The position numbers and the translations under genes were made by a program. This document shows, piece by piece, positions 20,901 through 33,427 of a stretch of DNA of 64,000 bases. Where the stretch lies: contig NC_023750.2 of NCBI RefSeq assembly GCF_000499845.2, positions 5,329,478-5,393,477 of the forward strand. The letters run 5' to 3'. Position 1 is the stretch's first letter. Each line of letters opens with the position of its first letter. This DNA is from Phaseolus vulgaris. Its lineage: Eukaryota > Streptophyta > Magnoliopsida > Fabales > Fabaceae. The notes under the pieces were generated by a model, which saw only the letters and a list, made by a program, of their open reading frames with translations, was not told the origin of the DNA and searched no databases.

Positions 20901-23900
20901 TGTTTCGTGCTTTGTTTGATGTATAGGATTTGTCATGTGGTTCTATTTGTGTATCCGCATCTTTTTACTAGGTAGCTAAAGAGCAATTAAAGCAAGTTAT
21001 CACATATAGCATTTTTTGCCTCCTCACGAACCCTAACGCTTTCTACCTCTTCACGAACCCTAGCGCTCTTTGCATGCACATGAACCCTAGCTCTCTCTTC
21101 CTACACACGTTTATTGTCACGAAACCCTACTCTCGCGTCCGCCATCGCCATCTCCGCACAAGGATTCAACACATTCTGCTGCCAATGACCAACCCTATCG
21201 CCTGCAGAAGTTCAAATTACGCTTTCGATGTGAAGAGGTCCATTTTGAAGGTAACTAAAAGCTCGTGTGTTCTCTTATAAATGCCGACCATTGGCTTCAT
21301 TGATGTTTTGGATGTGCTTGCTTCGTAGATTTTTTTTAATGTTTCGTTCTTTGTTTGATGTTTAGGATTTTTCATGTGGTTTTATTTATGTATCCACATC
21401 TTTTTACTAGGTAGCTAAAGATTAATTGAAGCAAGTTATCAAAGATCGCGCTCCCTGCCTCCTCACGAACCCTAGCGCTCTCTGCCTCCACATGAACCCT
21501 AGCTCTCTCTTCCTCCATACGTTTATTGTCACGAAACCCTACTCTCGTTCCGCCATCACCACCTTCGCACAAGGATTCAACACAATTAGTTGCTAGTGAC
21601 CAACCCTATCGCCTTCAGAAGTTCAAATTTCGCCTCCGATGTGAAGAGGCTCGATTTGAATGTAATTTAATGCTTGCGCGTTCTCTTTTAAAAGCCGACT
21701 ATCGGATTCATTGAAGTTTTGGATATGCTTGCTTCGTTTTTTTTTTTTTGAATGTTTCGTGCTTTGTTTGATGTTTAGGATTTGTCATGCGTTTCTATTT
21801 GTGTATCTGCATCTTTTTACTAGGTAGCTAAAAAGCAATTGAAGCAAGTTATCACATATAGCATTCTTTGCCTCCTCACGAACCCTAACGCTTTTTGCCT
21901 TCTCACGAACTCTAGCGGTCTCTCCCTCCTCACGAACCCTAGCGCTCTCTGCCTCCACACGTTTATCCTCACGAAACTCCGCACAAGGATTCAAAACAAT
22001 CAGTTGCCAATGACCAACGCTATAGCCTTCAGAAGATCAAATTACGCTTTCGATGTGAAGAGGTCCGATTTGAAGGTAATTAAATGATCGCGCGTTCTCT
22101 TATAAATGCCGACCATCGGCTTCATTGATGTTTTTTATGTGCTTGCTTCATAGATTTTTTTTTTAATGTTTCGTGCTTTGTTTCATGTTTAGGATTTGTC
22201 ATGTGGTTTTATTTGTGTACCAACATCTTTTTACTAGATAGCTAAAGAGCAATTGAAGCTAGTTATCACAGATAGCGCTCTCTCCCTCCACACGAACCCT
22301 AGCACTTTCTGCCTCCTCATGAACCGTAACACTCTCTGACTCCACACGTTTATTGTCACGAAACTCTACTCTCGCGTCCGACATCGCCACCTCCACACAA
22401 GGATTCAACACAATCAGATGCAAGTGACCAACCCTATCGCCTTCAGAAGTTCAAATTACGCCTTCGATGTGAAGAGGCCCGATATGAAGGTAATTAAATG
22501 CTCGCGCATTCTCTTATAAATGCCGACTATCAGATTCATTGATGTTTTGGATATGCTTGCTTCATAGATTTTTTTTTGAATGTTTCGTGCTTTGTTTGAT
22601 GTTTAGGATTTGTCATGCGATTCTATTTGTGTATCCACATCTTTTTACTAGGTAGCTAAAGAGCAATTGAAGCAAGTTATCACATACTCTTACCTCCTCA
22701 CGAACCCTAACGCTTTCTGCCTTCTCACGAACTCTAGCGCTCTCTGCCTCCACACGAACCCTAGCTCTCTCTTCCTTCATACGTTTATTGTCACAAAACA
22801 CTACACTCGCGTCCGCCATCACCACCTTCGCACAAGGATTCAACACAATTAGTTGCCAGTGACCAACCCAATCACCTTCAGAAGTTGAAATTTCGCCTCC
22901 GATGTGAAGAGGCCCGATTTGAAGGTAATTAAATGCTTGCGCGTTCTTTTATAAATGCCAACTATCGGATTCGTTGATGTTTTGGATATGCTTGCTTCAT
23001 AGATTTTTTTTTTTAATGTTTCGTGCTTTGTTTGATGTTTAGGATTTGTCATGCGTTTCTACTTGTGTATCCGCATCTTTTTACTAGGTAGCTAAAGAGC
23101 AATTGAAGCGAGTTATCACATATAGCACTCTTTGCCTCCTCACGAACCCTAACACTTTCTGCCTTCTCACGAACTCTAGCGGTCTTTCCCTCCTCACGAA
23201 CCCTAGCGCTCTCTGCCTCCACACGTTTATTCTCACGAAACTCCACTCTCGCGTCCGTCATCGCCACCTCCGCACAAGGATTCAAAACAATTAGTTGCCA
23301 ATGACCAACCCTATAGCCTTCATAAGATCAAATTACGCTTTCGATGTGAAGAGGTCCGATTTGAAGGTAATTAAATGATCGCGCGTTCTCTTATAAATGT
23401 CGACCATCGGCTTCATTGATGTTTTTTATGTGCTTGCTTCATAGATTTTTTTTTTAATGTTTCGTGCTTTGTTTAATGTTTAGGATTTGTCATGTGGTTT
23501 TATTTGTGTATCCACATCTTTTTACTAGGTAGCTAAAGAACAATTGAAGCAAGTTATCACAGATAGCACTCTCTTCCTCCACACGAACCCTAGCACTTTC
23601 TGCCTCCTCACGAACCCTAGCACTACCTGCCTCCACACGTTTATAGTCACGAAACCCTACTCTCGCGTCCGCCATCGCCACCTCCGTACAAGGACTCAAC
23701 ATAATCAGTTGCCAGTGACCAACCCTATCGCATTCAGCAGTTCAAATTACACCTTCGATGTAAAGAGGCCCGATTTGAAGGTAATTAAATTCTCGCGCAT
23801 TCACTTATAAATGTCGACTATCAGATTCATTGATGTTTTGGATATGCCTGCTTCATAGATTATTTTTTTAATGATACGTGCTTTGTTTGATGTTTAGGAT

Positions 23901-26900
23901 TTGTCATGCGGTTCTATTTGTGTATCCGCATCTTTTTACTAGGTAGGTAAAGAGCAATTGAAGCAATTTATCACATATAGCACTCTTTGCCTCCTCACGA
24001 ACCCTAACGCTTTCTGCCTCCTCACGAACCCTAACGCTCTATGCCTCCACACGAACCCTAGCTCTCTCTTCCTCCACACGTTTATAGTCACGAAACACTA
24101 GTCTCGCGTCCGCCAACGCTACCTCTGCACAAGGATTCAACACAATCAACTGCCAATGACCAACCCTATCGCCTTCAGAAGTTCAAATTACGCCTCCGAT
24201 GTGAAGAAGCCCGATTTGAAGGTAATTAAATGCACGTGTGTTCTCTTATAATTGTCGACCATCGGCTTCATTGATGTTTTGGATGTGCTTGCTTCGTATA
24301 TTTTTTTTTAATGTTTCGTGCTTTGTTTAATGTTTAGGATTTGTCATGTGGTTTTATTTGTATATCCACATCTTTTTACTAGGTAGCTAAAGAACAATTG
24401 AAGCAATTTATCACAGATAGTGCTCTCTGCCTCCACACGAACCCTAGCACTTTCTGCCTCCTCACGAACCCTAGCACTATCTGCCTCCACACGTTTATAG
24501 TCACGAAGCCCTACTCTCGCGTCCGCCATCGCCACCTCCGCACAAGGATTCAACACAATCAGTTGCAAGTGACCAACCCTATCGCCTTCAGAAGTTCAAA
24601 TTACGCCTCCGATGTGAGGAGGCCCGATTTGAAGGTAATTAAATGCTCGCGCGTTCTCTTATAAATGCCGACTATTGGATTCATTGATGTTTTGGATATG
24701 CTTGCTTCGTAGATTTTTTTTTTTGAATGTTTCGTGCTTTGTTTGATGTTTAGGATTTATCATGCGGTTCTATTTGTGTATCCGCATCTTTTTACTAGGT
24801 AGCTAAAGAGCAATTGAAGCAAGTTATCACATATAACACTCTTTGCCTCCTCACGAACCCTGACGCTTTCTGCCTCCTCACAAACCCTAACGCTCTCTGC
24901 CTCCACACGAACCCTAGCGCTGTCTGCCTCCACACGTTAATTGTCACGAAACCCTACTCTCGCGTCCGTCATCGCCACTTCCTCACAAGGATTCAAAAAA
25001 TTCAGCTGTCAGTGACCAACCCTATCGCCTTCAAAAGTTCAAATTACGCCTTTGATGTGAGGAGGTCTGAATTGAAGGTAATTAAATGATCCTGCGTTCT
25101 CTTATAAATGTTGACCATCGGCTTCATTGATGTTTTCGATGTGTTGCTTTGTATATTTTTTTTAATGTTTCGTGCTTTGTTTGATGTTTAGGAATTGTCA
25201 TGTGGTTTTATTTGTGTATCCACATCTTTTTACTAGGTAGCTAAATAGCAATTGAAGCAAGTTATCACAGATAGCGCTCTCTGCCTCCACACGAACCCTA
25301 GCACTTTCTGCCTCCTCACAAACCCTAGCACTCTCTGCCTCCACACGTTTATTGTCACGAAACCCTACTCTCGCGTTCGCCATCGCCACCTCTGCACAAG
25401 GATTCAACACAATCAGTTGCCAGTGACAAACTCTATCGCCTTCAGAAGTTCAAATTACGCCTTCGATGTGAAGAGGTCTGATTTGAAGGTAATTAAATGA
25501 TGGCGCATTCTCTTATAAATGTTGACATCGGCTTCATTGAAGTTTTGGATGTGCTTGACTCATAGATTTTTTTTTTTAATGTTTCGTGCTTTCTTTGATG
25601 TTTAGGATTTGTCATGTGGTTCTATTTGTGTATCCGCATCTTTTTACTAGGTAGCTAAATAGCGATTGAAGCAAGTTATCACAGATAGCGCTCTCTGCCT
25701 CCTCACGAACCCTAGTTCTATATACCTTCTCGCGAACCTTAGCGCTCACTGCCTCCACACGAACCCTAACGTCCTCTGCCTCCACACGTTTATGGTCACG
25801 AAACCCTACTCTCGCGTCCGCCATCGCCACCTCCGCACAAGGATTCAACACAATCAGCTGCCAGTGACCAACCCTATTGCCTTCAAAAGTTCAAATTACG
25901 CCTCCGATGTGAGGATGCTCGATTTGAAGGTAATTAAATGCTCGCGCGTTCTCTTATAAATGTCGACTATCAGCTTCATTGATGTTTTGGATGTGCTTGT
26001 TTCGTAGATTTTTTTTTAATGTTTCGTGATTTGTTTGATGTTTAGGATTTGTCATGTGGTTTTATTTGTGTAACCGCATCTTTTTACTAGGTACCTAAAG
26101 AACAATTGAAGCAAGTTATCACAGATAGCGCTCTCTGCCTCCTCACGAACCCTAGTTCTCTATACCTTCTCACGAACCTTAGCGCTCACTGCCTCCACAC
26201 GAACCATAACGTCCTCTGCCTCCACACGTTTATTGTCACGAAACCCTACTCTCGCGTTCGCCATCGCCACCTCCGCACAAGGATTCAACACAATCAGCTG
26301 CCAGTGACCAACCCTATCGCCTTCAAAAGTTCAAATTACGCCTCCGATGTGAAGAGGCTCGATTTGAAGGTAATTGAATGCTCACGCGTTCTCTTATAAA
26401 TGCCGACCATCAGTTTAATTGATGGTTTTTATCTGCTTGCTTCATAGATTTTTTTTTTTAATGTTTCGTGTTTTGTTTTGTGTTTAGGATTTGTCATGTG
26501 GTTACTAGGTAGCTAAAGAACAATTGAAGCAAGTTATCACAGATAGCGCTCTCTGCCTCCTCACGAACCCTAGCGCTCTCTGCCTCCACTCGAACCCTAT
26601 TGCTCTCTGCCTCCTCACAAACCCTAGCGTTCTATGCCTCTACACGAACCCTAGCGCTCTCTGCATCCACACGTTTATTGTCAGGAAACCCTACTCTCGT
26701 GTTCGTCATCGCCACCTACGCACAAGGATTCAACACAATCAGCTGCCAGTGACCAACCCTATCGCCTTCAGAAGTTCAAATTACGCCTCTGATGTTAAGA
26801 GGCCCGATTTGAAGGTAATTAAATGCTCGCGCATTCTCTTATAAATGCCGACCATCGGCTTCATTGATGTTTTGGATGTGCTTGCTTCGTATATTTTTTT

Positions 26901-27061
26901 TTTAATGTTTCGTGCTTTGTTTGATGTTTAGGATTTGTCATGTGGTTCTATTTGTATATCCGCATCTTTTTACTAGGTAGCTAAAGAGTTGAAAGAAGTT
27001 ATCACAGAGGCAAGGGAGAGCAATTGAAGCAAGTTATCAAATTGGAGCAACCTAAAATTCC
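18000..27061 (+). repeat. tandem array of 21 exon-intron units (415 or 440 bp)
   Basis: The array holds one partial lead unit (about 18000-18403), 20 full units starting at the exon acceptor (18404, 18819, 19258, 19674, 20117, 20558, 20972, 21411, 21824, 22238, 22652, 23088, 23529, 23943, 24383, 24799, 25237, 25651, 26091, 26509) and a different terminal exon at 26977. Spacing alternates mainly between 413-418 and 436-443 bp. The difference is one copy of an inner 27-bp minisatellite (core cacgaaccctaacgct), present about two or three times per unit. Each unit has an exon starting GTAGCTAAAGAGCAATTG and ending GATTTGAAG, a GTAATTAAATG donor, an intron with tgctttgtttgatgtttagg and a ctttttactag acceptor. 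Confidence 0.95.
18404..27061 (+). pseudogene. array of phase-0 exons, unidentified protein, possibly a transcribed chimera
   Basis: Exons checked base by base are 252 bp (24383-24634) and 279 bp (24799-25077), both divisible by three and open from the first codon (VAKEQLKQVIT) to the last (KRPDLK). All exons therefore join in the same phase. About 15 of 20 units are open; units at 21411, 22238, 22652, 23088 and 23943 carry stops. Repeating peptide landmarks are VTKPYSRVRHRHLRTRIQHN, NPIAFRSSNYASDVKRPDLK and the 27-bp-encoded CLLTNPNAF/CLHTNPSAL. The last exon (26977-27024) reads VAKELKEVITEARESN then stop, looking like a real C-terminus. Another frame of each unit reads RNPTLASAIATSAQGFNTIS, resembling an organelle transit peptide, so the ancestral reading frame may differ. 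I recognise no family and see no convincing start codon. Confidence 0.5.
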
Positions 27062-28129
27062 AAGGTATAATTCTCTGGTGGTATTCTCTTCTGGTAACTG
27101 GTGTTGTATGATGCACCTTCGACAGTGTGTGAATTGGGTAAAAGAATCATTATGGAGAAGGTGTTAGGAAAGTTAACTAATAAAGAAGTCTTTGTTAACT
27201 TTTTCTATTTTGAATTTTCCCATCATATCCATCTCTTTGAGTTTTCACTTGTTGTAGAACTGTTTATTTATATTAATTGGATGATGTTTAGAAAGTAATA
27301 AATAAAATAAAATCTAAGGTTATTAAGCATTCTACAGAAGCAGTTGAATGTTCCATGAATAAGACCCAGTAGTTGAGAGAGAAACTTACCAAGATAAGGA
27401 TTTGGTTTGCTGTAGAAACTGCTTTTCTGTATTAAGCATTGGATCTATGGAAATTGTTAAAGAAGTCAAGTCAAGGGATTTTATTAAGTCCTTAATCATG
27501 ACTAAAAGATTATATAAAAGTGAGTTTATATTTTAATTTTTTTAGTTTTCTATTTAATTCTCATTTCTCAAAAATTTAAAATCATTGTTTTGGAATTATC
27601 ATGTGATGTTCGTTAATTATTTGTGATATTAATAGAAGGGCAAGATATGTCTCTTTCACCTACCACTAGAGGAAAACAATGTGCTGAGATTATTTTTAAG
27701 AATTCAGTTTTCACTGTGATGCCCATACTTGCTCCCTCTTGATGCTTTGGTGATGGTGACTATGCTCTCCTGATTGAGTGACTATTCTGATTTGCTATAT
27801 TCTGTGTATTTGATTGAGTATGGTACATGCATGTGAACCTGAGGTAAGAGACCAAAGACCGAGGTTTGAAGCTGAGTGAACATTTGAGTTATCTTGGACC
27901 TTCTTTCACGTTCCATGTTAAGGCTCTCGCAATTGGTCTGATCCATTATTCTCTTAACACGCTTTCTGGATCCTTCATTTTTTTTATGTGATTGTAATAT
28001 AGAGAATGCTACTGGATAGTTGTAAGGAAGAGAGATAGAAGGAAAAAGAAAGAAAATGAAACAAAGTGATAGATGTTGAGTGATGTGAATGGTAAAAAAC
28101 AGTGAGAAAGGAAGAAAAATGAGTATATG
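27062..28129. other. unassigned region right of the array
   Basis: It begins with a GT donor after ...QPKIPR (AAATTCCAAG|GTATAATTC), so an exon-like end precedes it. Short ORFs such as 27101-27298 show no recognisable domain. No gene can be supported; the last 150 bp are purine-rich on the plus strand (agggagagatagaaggaaaa-like). Confidence 0.4.
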
Positions 28130-30713
28130 TTATAGAATCGAGATTCGAATCGTGAATCGTTTTTCGATTCTTTTGAATCATGAATCGAATCTTATTATGA
28201 ATCGTAGGATACATAATAGATAAAATATGATATATTTTTAAATAAAAAATAAAAAATATGAAGTTAAAATGTTCAATCCACACAATCACAAAACATAAAT
28301 ACTTTATATTTTATATTTAAATCCTACATCCTAATCATCATTTCTGAGATCAAGGTCACTTAGATCATCTTCTTCCTCTAATATAACATTCTCTTGGAGC
28401 TCATTTTCATCCTCTTCCTCCACATCTTCAACTATATCTTCAATCTCATTATCATTTGCAATTACAGTAGATTTTCCCTTTCTATCAACTTTAGTAGTTA
28501 AATTTCTTGGACCTCTCTTCCTTTTGCTGCTTGGAGCTCCCTCTTCAAGAGTAAAAGATTCATGTATATCCATTCATGAAACATCATTTGGTAGGCAAGG
28601 ATCTTCCTTTTCAGTAATCCACTCATCATCTGATTCCATATTAGATAAACATATAGGATCATAAGTATCTCATTTTTCCTCTCTAACCTTTTGTCTCATC
28701 TCAAGTTGAAGATTATACTTAACAAAGACAAGGGCATTTAATCTTTGTTGTTCTAAGTGATTCATTCTTTTAGTATGCACTTGATCAAATATGCTCCAAT
28801 TTCTTTCGCACCCAGTAGCACTACAAGTTAGACTTAAAACTCTTATTGCTAAATTTTGTAGCTCTTTACCCTTTCCACCATAACTTTCCCACCAAAGAGC
28901 TGCAATTTCGAACAAAAAGCTAACATCAATAAATCATGATCCAAATTGTTATGCTTTTTATGAAACTATTTAGGATTAATTAAATGCTTTACCAAGATGC
29001 TTCTTATCCCTGGTATCTATTGCCATGCTTCTTCCAAATAATCCTTGTGCTCTTTTGAATTTGTCAAGTTGTTGATCAAGTTGAAATCTAATCCTTCTAT
29101 CCAGGATCATTTTTTTCAATGGTCTCGTATAAACCATATAAAACTTCACTATCCGCATTGAAATTTTTGTCATAATGAAATTTGATCAAAAGAAACAAAA
29201 AAATATTGAAATAGAAATAATTATTAATTTGCAATAATGATTAAGGTAATAATAAATTAATAATAGTATTAGTAGCTACTTACTTAGGATTAAGGTAGTA
29301 AGCAGCAGCATGAAGAGGCCTATGTAATTGCAAATTCCAACGAGTATCAGTTATTTTCCACACCTTTTTGTATCGAGAGTCTTCATTCTTGAAATTTGAG
29401 GCTATTTGTTCTTTAGCTCTATCCATAGCTTCATATATATATATGGCATAACCGGTTTTGAGTCTCCATCTACAAGCCTTAATACTTTCACAAGTGGAGT
29501 TACACACTTCAAAGAATATTGGATGGATTTTCAGAATCTATCATCACTTAAACAAATGTTCACAGCTTGTTTACCTTCATTTTTACTAGCATAATTACTT
29601 GTTGTCCATTCTTGTGAAACAAACATACCTCGAATATCATTTTTCTGTTGTGCTATGGATTGTAGGGTAAGAAAAGCAGTTGCAAATCTTGTGACTACTG
29701 GTCGAGTTAATTCTTTTCCTTTGGAATACTTCCTATATAAGTTTAGGACCCATGTGTGCCTATAAATGAAAGTTGTGATCTTTTTTGCATTTGCAATGGT
29801 ATTATAAAATACTGGGAGCTGACCAATGTCTTCAAGAATCAAATCAAGGCAATGAGCTGCACAAGGAGACCAAAATAATTTTGTTCTCTTTTCCTCTAAC
29901 ATTTGTCCTATTGCCACAAAATTAAAAGCACCATCAGTCACAACTTGCGCAACATTATCCTCCCCAATTTCTTCTACCACAAAATCTAATAGCTCAAACA
30001 TTTGTTTGGCATCCTTGACCACATTACTAGTATCAATAGATTTTAAGAAAATTGTTCCACTTGGACTATTCACCAAAAAATTGGTAAGAGACCTTCCTTT
30101 TCCATCGGTCCAACCATTACACATCAAGGTACACCCACATTTCTTCCATTCAACCCTATATTTCTCTAAACTAACTTGGATTTTGTCAACTGACTTCTTC
30201 AAATAAGGCACCCTAACTTCATGATAAGTAGGAGGCTTTAGACCGTTTCCATATTCAGCAACAAATTTTAACATTTGAACAAATAAGGAACTTCTTACCA
30301 AATTAAATGGTAAAGCATTACCATATATGCATTTGCAAATGTCTATAATCACCAACTCTCTATCTTTAAACATTTCATTCATGGTTTTTTTGTTTTTCTT
30401 TCTTGGAAAATGACTCCAACGTCCCTTTCTTATCTTTGATATCCACCTCTTCAAAATAATCTTGACAGTTAGCTTCTTTGACTTTCTCTTTATCTTCTAA
30501 TAACTTCATAAACATGTCTTTAACATCATCTGGAACTGATGTACACACAATGACGTTCTCCTTTGTACCAGCAAGATGATGCTTTATTCTTGCAACATCA
30601 CCCCAACAAGTATGTGAACAATACTTACATTTAACTAGAAGTCTATGAGGAGGAACACTCTCACAATGATTCCAGGTAAGATTTGTTTCTTTCTTTCGCT
30701 TTGCTTGACTCAT
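28130..30713 (-). mobile_element. hAT-superfamily (Ac-like) transposon, decayed
   Basis: The minus-strand transposase covers 30713-28331. The left (3') side carries clustered gaatcg/cgattc motifs at 28133-28205, including an inverted cgtgaatcgtttttcgattc stretch, which look like hAT subterminal binding sites. No matching repeat or 8-bp target duplication was found on the right side (30720-31160), so the 5' end is probably lost. Confidence 0.7.
28331..30713 (-). pseudogene. hAT transposase (BED finger, DUF659, hAT C-terminal dimerisation), broken
   Basis: Pieces in order on the minus strand: a BED-type zinc finger (30713-30375: NLTWNHCESVPPHRLLVKCK, CKYCSHTCWGDVARIKHHL, with C-x2-C and later H-x-H type ligands); the DUF659/RNase H-like core (30454-29531: CTLMCNGWTDGKGRSLTNF, VVTDGAFNFVAIG, WSPCAAHCLDLILEDIG); a segment 29507-29280 (DTRWNLQLHRPLHAAAYYLN) ending at a GTAAGT-type donor; 29173-28976; and the hAT dimerisation domain (28915-28670: CSATGCERNWSIFDQVHTKR, with LNALVFVKYNLQL). 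An acidic tail encoded at 28573-28331 follows. Frameshifts separate the first two blocks near 30380-30454 and others near 29500 and 29170. At least one intron is part of the original gene structure. It cannot make transposase. Confidence 0.9.
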
Positions 30714-31571
<858 letters not shown>

Positions 31572-32061
31572 TAATGATTGGTTTGATTTGAATTGATTTG
31601 TTAGTACATGCTTGCAGTAAAGAAAAAAGGCTTTGATTTTATATATTTTCACCCTTATCTAACTTCTAGAGTATTGTTTATAGTCTTTCTTTGTGGCTAT
31701 TCCAGAAGGAATTTTTGTGAATTGAAGTAAACTAATTGAGGAAAGTGTTAGAATTTGTGTAGGGTTACAATGTAGTTGGTAACAAAGATGGTAACATTTG
31801 GTAGGAAAATAGGTAGTGGTAATTGATTAGATTCCCGTGGGCATGTGTGATTGTGAAGTGCTGCTTCAACTTTTGAGATGTCAACTATTGACAGAACGCA
31901 AACACATCGATATGTGTTATTTAATTGCCCTCAAGTTCAACCTTACATCCTTACATTGAGTGAGTATTAACACTCAATATAAATCTAATTATGTTAATTA
32001 TGTTGAAAAGTTGTTCTTTATGGAATTATTAGTAATATATTGGTTTCAAATTTTTTTTTAG

Positions 32062-32838
32062 GGAATTTAGACAACGTTTACGAAGAAGGTCTAGAGGGAG
32101 AAGAATTCCAAATATAGAGCTAGAAAAGATTTTCAATAAGGATTTCATGAATTGGTTTCCTCAAAGGGTAGGTACAATACGTTTTTACAAGTTAAAAATG
32201 TCAATTTCAAAGATATACTGACAACAAGCATTATTTTTGTAGATTAATAGCCCAGACATTTCAGGTACAGTTGCAAATGATCTTAAGTATCTAGCTCAAG
32301 GTTCAACAACACATGCTAGAAGAATTTCTGCCTTTAATGTAAATGGTTTCAAATTTAGAACTGAAAGTCGAGAACATGACTTAAAAACCCAAAACTGTGG
32401 AGTGTTCTTAACTTCTTCAACATCATGTGTTGCAAGTCGTGTGGATCAAAATATTAGACAAGCAGATTTGGCATATTATGGCAAATTAGAAGATATAATT
32501 GAGCTTAATTACTATGGTCATTTTAAGGTTATCTTGTTCAAATGTAAATTGACTGACACCACAAGGGACTGGGGGTTGAGGAGGGATCCTTAGGGTTTCA
32601 CTTGTATTAATTTTTCAAGGTTAATTCACACGGGAGATCGTGAGAAGCATGATCCATACATTGAAGCTTCACAGACTGAAATGGTATATTATGTAGATGA
32701 TGAGGTGAATAAAGAATGGTCAATTGCTGTCCATTTGAAACCATGAGACTTGTATGTTATGGGAGAAGGAGATGGTGAAGTTTGTGAAGTAGAACCGTGT
32801 CCACAACAAGACTTAAATGAATTTTTCAGCAACTCTGG
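32062..32838 (+). pseudogene. CACTA (En/Spm) element protein fragment with DUF4216 domain
   Basis: An exon 32062-32167 (EFRQRLRRRSRGRRIPNIEL, FNKDFMNWFPQ) is followed, after a GTAGGT donor and a tttttgtag acceptor near 32240, by a longer exon reading LKYLAQGSTTHARRISAFNV, NGFKFRTESREHDLKTQNCG, YYGKLEDIIELNYYGHFKVI, LFKCKLTDTTRDWGLRRDP, stop, GFTCINFSRLIHTGDREKHD and EMVYYVDDEVNKEWSIAVHL. This is the DUF4216-type region of plant CACTA transposon proteins. A TAG at 32591-32593 sits where the family has Trp (DAWGF), and another stop follows HLKP. The joint to copia sequence is at about 32838. Confidence 0.85.
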
Positions 32839-33427
32839 AAAAACCTGGTTTGTCAGCTTCATAAGTTCTTGTACAGATTAAAACAAGCGTTCAAAAACTG
32901 GTTTGATACTTTCTTAAAGGTTATTCAAAAGGCAAGATATATTCAATCAAAAGTAGAGTACTCTTTATTTACCAAGACTGTTGGATCATCTTTCACAACT
33001 GTCTTTCTCTATGTCGATGATATATTTTTAACAGGAAATAATGATGTCAAAATCAGACATCTCAAGGTATTTCTGCTCCAACATTTCTGAATCAAGGATC
33101 TTGGCACCATAAATGTTTTTTGAGAATTGAATTTTCTCGGTCTAAACACGGTTTTTTTTGTCTCAAAGAAAATTTACGTTGGACATTTTGGACATTATAG
33201 GTCTAACTGGGGAAAAATTTGAGAAGTTCCCCATGGAGCAAAATTTAAAACTCACTCTTACTAATGATGATTTATTACATGACCCAACTAAATATCACAG
33301 GTTAGTTGGAAGACTCATTTACCTCACCATCACATGGCCAAATATTGTCTACTTAGTTATAATTTTAAGCTCATTATTGGTAGCATACACTTGGAAAGAA
33401 CATTTTTAGAAAACAGGGCTAGTAAAT
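32839..33427 (+). pseudogene. Ty1/copia reverse transcriptase fragment, second copy
   Basis: Diverged copy of 2745-3332: LYRLKQAFKNWFDTF, SKVEYSLFTKTVGSSFTTVF, LYVDDIFLTGNND (catalytic Y-x-D-D), LLQHF, stop, IKDLGT, MEQNLKLTLTNDDLLHDPTK and YHRLVGRLIYLTITWPNIVY. It leaves the copia consensus at the same place as the first copy (SSLLVAYT, then cagggctagtaaat) and abuts a MITE terminus in the same way. Stops and frameshifts make it a relic. Confidence 0.9.

Larger units (their letters stand above)
17694..27061. mobile_element. second Pack-type element of the nested-element family, containing the tandem exon array
   Basis: The left end acactaaaaaaaaaatg and the following ~150 bp (tataatacgtcatttcatt, accgccacaatta, tgtcatttttaactgtcat) align with the left end of the 7311-11824 element. 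A recognisable right terminus (...tagtgt) was not found before the hAT remnant, so the right boundary is a guess placed at the end of the array. The cargo is a gene fragment with a 5'UTR-like leader at about 18000 that has been amplified in tandem. Confidence 0.55.

Noticed and set aside
18365..25851. Repeated minus-strand ORFs in the array (SARVREEAESARVRVEAE-type, coiled-coil-like)
   Set aside because: They are shadows of the tandem unit: the 27-bp sub-repeat keeps both strands open. The splice borders and the terminal exon all lie on the plus strand, and the minus ORFs have no supporting signals.
18404..27061. CRISPR-like or telomeric array
   Set aside because: The units are 415-440 bp with exon-intron organisation in a eukaryotic genome; the telomere-like CCCTAA occurs only once per 27 bp.
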